A stretch of DNA of 6,697 nt from Acidobacteriaceae bacterium (GTDB lineage: Bacteria > Acidobacteriota > Terriglobia > Terriglobales > SbA1), in contig PLEA01000167.1 of assembly GCA_003136335.1 (NCBI GenBank), positions 1-6,697 of the forward strand, written 5' to 3'. Shown here one piece after another: positions 6,072 through 6,697 of the stretch. The notes under the pieces are model-generated. The model saw only the letters and a program-made list of their open reading frames with translations, searched no databases and had not been told where the DNA came from. Numbering within the stretch: the first letter of the stretch is position 1; the number at the start of each line of letters is the position of its first letter. The position numbers and the translations under genes are program-made.

Positions 6072-6374
6072 ATGAGTAAATTACGTTATCTGTTCATGAC
6101 GCTCTCCGCCCTGTGCTTCGCCACGCCTGCCTTCGCGCAGGGCGGCGAAGCCAGCGACACTCACTGGATCGCCATCACCGCCGGATTCTCCATGGCGATC
6201 GCTTCCGCCGTTTGCGGCCTAGCCCAAGGCAAGGCCGTCGCCGCGGCCACCGAGTCCCTGGCCCGCAACCCCGCCGCACGTCCCGGAATCCAGTTCGCCC
6301 TGATTCTGGGCTTGGTCCTGATCGAGTCCCTAGCCCTCTACACCCTGGCGATCATCTTCCTGAAGGTAAAGTGA
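6072..6374 (+). CDS. atpE: F-type ATP synthase subunit c with N-terminal signal-like leader
   Basis: This is the proteolipid that forms the rotating c-ring of Fo. The product is 100 residues; the first 22 look like a signal peptide (Lys3 and Arg5, a hydrophobic core, then TPAFA before Gln23), which would leave a mature protein of 78 residues, normal for the family. Two helices follow, joined by the polar loop ARNPAA (64-69). The ion-binding carboxylate is Glu85 in LIESLALY. In the first helix GLAQGKA places Gln52 33 residues before Glu85, the same distance as Gln32 to Glu65 in the sodium-binding c subunit of Ilyobacter; Ser86 and Tyr90 also match Ser66 and Tyr70, while Leu87 replaces Thr67. 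Strong Shine-Dalgarno, and a terminator 20 nt after the stop. The family is certain; ion choice and leader cleavage are inferred. Confidence 0.97.
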   Translation: MSKLRYLFMTLSALCFATPAFAQGGEASDTHWIAITAGFSMAIASAVCGLAQGKAVAAATESLARNPAARPGIQFALILGLVLIESLALYTLAIIFLKVK

Positions 6375-6393
6375 GCAAGCCTCAGCCGCAAAC

Positions 6394-6427
6394 ACAAAAG
6401 CCTCTGCCCGCAAGCAGAGGCTTTTGT
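6394..6427 (+). terminator. Intrinsic terminator after atpE, probably bidirectional
   Basis: A perfect 14-bp stem (ACAAAAGCCTCTGC at 6394-6407 with its complement at 6414-6427) closes a 6-nt loop. The 3' arm ends in CTTTTGT followed by ATTTG. The A/T ends of the stem supply a short T-run on either strand, so it can also stop the convergent minus-strand gene. It lies 20 nt after atpE and no further atp gene follows, so it ends the cluster. Confidence 0.88.
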
Positions 6428-6435
6428 ATTTGAAA

Positions 6436-6463
6436 GCCAAGAACCAAAAGCTAAAGGCCGCTA
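6436..6463 (+). repeat. Heptamer array reaching the stop codon of the convergent gene
   Basis: Four 7-nt units: GCCAAGA, ACCAAAA, GCTAAAG and GCCGCTA. They belong to the GCYAARA family seen before nuoM and atpB. The last three bases (6461-6463) are the stop codon of the minus-strand gene. Confidence 0.7.
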
Positions 6464-6697
6464 AATCTTCCGCTCCCCGCTCCACTCCTGATCCTTATTC
6501 TGGGGAGCGTGGTTCAGCGCATCCACCAGCAGCCGGCGCAGCCGATACCGGCTCTCCAGATCCGTATTCACAATCTCAAATCCCACTTCATTCACCCGTG
6601 CCCGCCGCAACAGCACATGCGCGCGAATCTTCGAACGCATCCCCAGCGAAATCTCCAGATCCGCCTCGCTGCCAATGCGCAGGTTGTCTTCCTTCGT
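6461..6697 (-). CDS. PilZ-domain-like protein, C-terminal part (5' end outside the window)
   Basis: The minus-strand frame is open from the right edge of the window to a TAG at 6463-6461, giving 78 residues. It shows alternating beta-type segments (IGSEADLEISLG, IRAHVLLRRARVNEVGFEIV) followed by a helix with arginines (ESRYRLRRLLVDAL). This fits the end of a PilZ domain, where a GVEF-like strand precedes a DRxRLRxLL helix. PilZ domains often bind cyclic di-GMP through an RxxxR and DxSxxG motif; that part would lie upstream and cannot be seen, so binding cannot be judged. It converges on atpE, shares the terminator region and has no evident link to ATP synthase. Its stop codon coincides with the end of a heptamer array. 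The family call is moderate and rests on pattern alone. Confidence 0.6.
   Translation of the reverse strand, partial: TKEDNLRIGSEADLEISLGMRSKIRAHVLLRRARVNEVGFEIVNTDLESRYRLRRLLVDALNHAPQNKDQEWSGERKI

Overview
The window is a GC-rich stretch of bacterial chromosome carrying the end of a respiratory complex I operon followed directly by the membrane (Fo) part of an F-type ATP synthase. The gene content is housekeeping. The protein sequences, the nuo-to-atp adjacency, the convergent PilZ-like gene and the spacers full of 7-bp-period and palindromic repeats look like an Acidobacteriota genome (Terriglobia/Koribacter-like). That assignment comes from remembered resemblance, not from a search.

Layout: 1-693 is the C-terminal part of nuoL (5' end outside the window). 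768-2435 is nuoM and 2435-3940 is nuoN, whose GTG start overlaps the nuoM stop by one base. 4002-4235 is a small AtpZ-type protein and 4543-4983 an AtpI-like (ATP synthase subunit I) protein. 5043-5798 is atpB (subunit a) and 6072-6374 is atpE (subunit c). A strong 14-bp stem terminator (6394-6427) closes the cluster. The end of a PilZ-like gene on the minus strand (6461-6697) runs in convergently.

NuoL, NuoM and NuoN are the three antiporter-like proton-pumping subunits of NADH:quinone oxidoreductase. The ATP synthase genes encode the a subunit (proton half-channels), the c subunit (rotor ring) and two small accessory membrane proteins linked to c-ring assembly or cation transport. Producer and consumer of the proton-motive force are therefore encoded side by side. 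The terminator directly after atpE means subunits b, delta, alpha, gamma, beta and epsilon are encoded elsewhere, so this is a split ATP synthase locus.

The coding genes look intact and carry the expected catalytic residues. The unusual material is between them. Four spacers (nuoL/nuoM, atpI/atpB, atpB/atpE, atpE/PilZ) hold degenerate arrays with a 7-bp period that abut stop or start codons. The nuoL/nuoM array is folded into a 60-nt imperfect palindrome. The 307-nt spacer between atpZ and atpI is filled with REP-like palindromes built on a TGAA(G) core, including a two-copy direct repeat and a 24-bp near-perfect inverted repeat. At the protein level, the c subunit has an apparent signal peptide and a glutamine/glutamate/serine/tyrosine set resembling sodium-binding c-rings. 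No CRISPR array, tRNA, rRNA, insertion sequence with a transposase or dedicated defence system was found.
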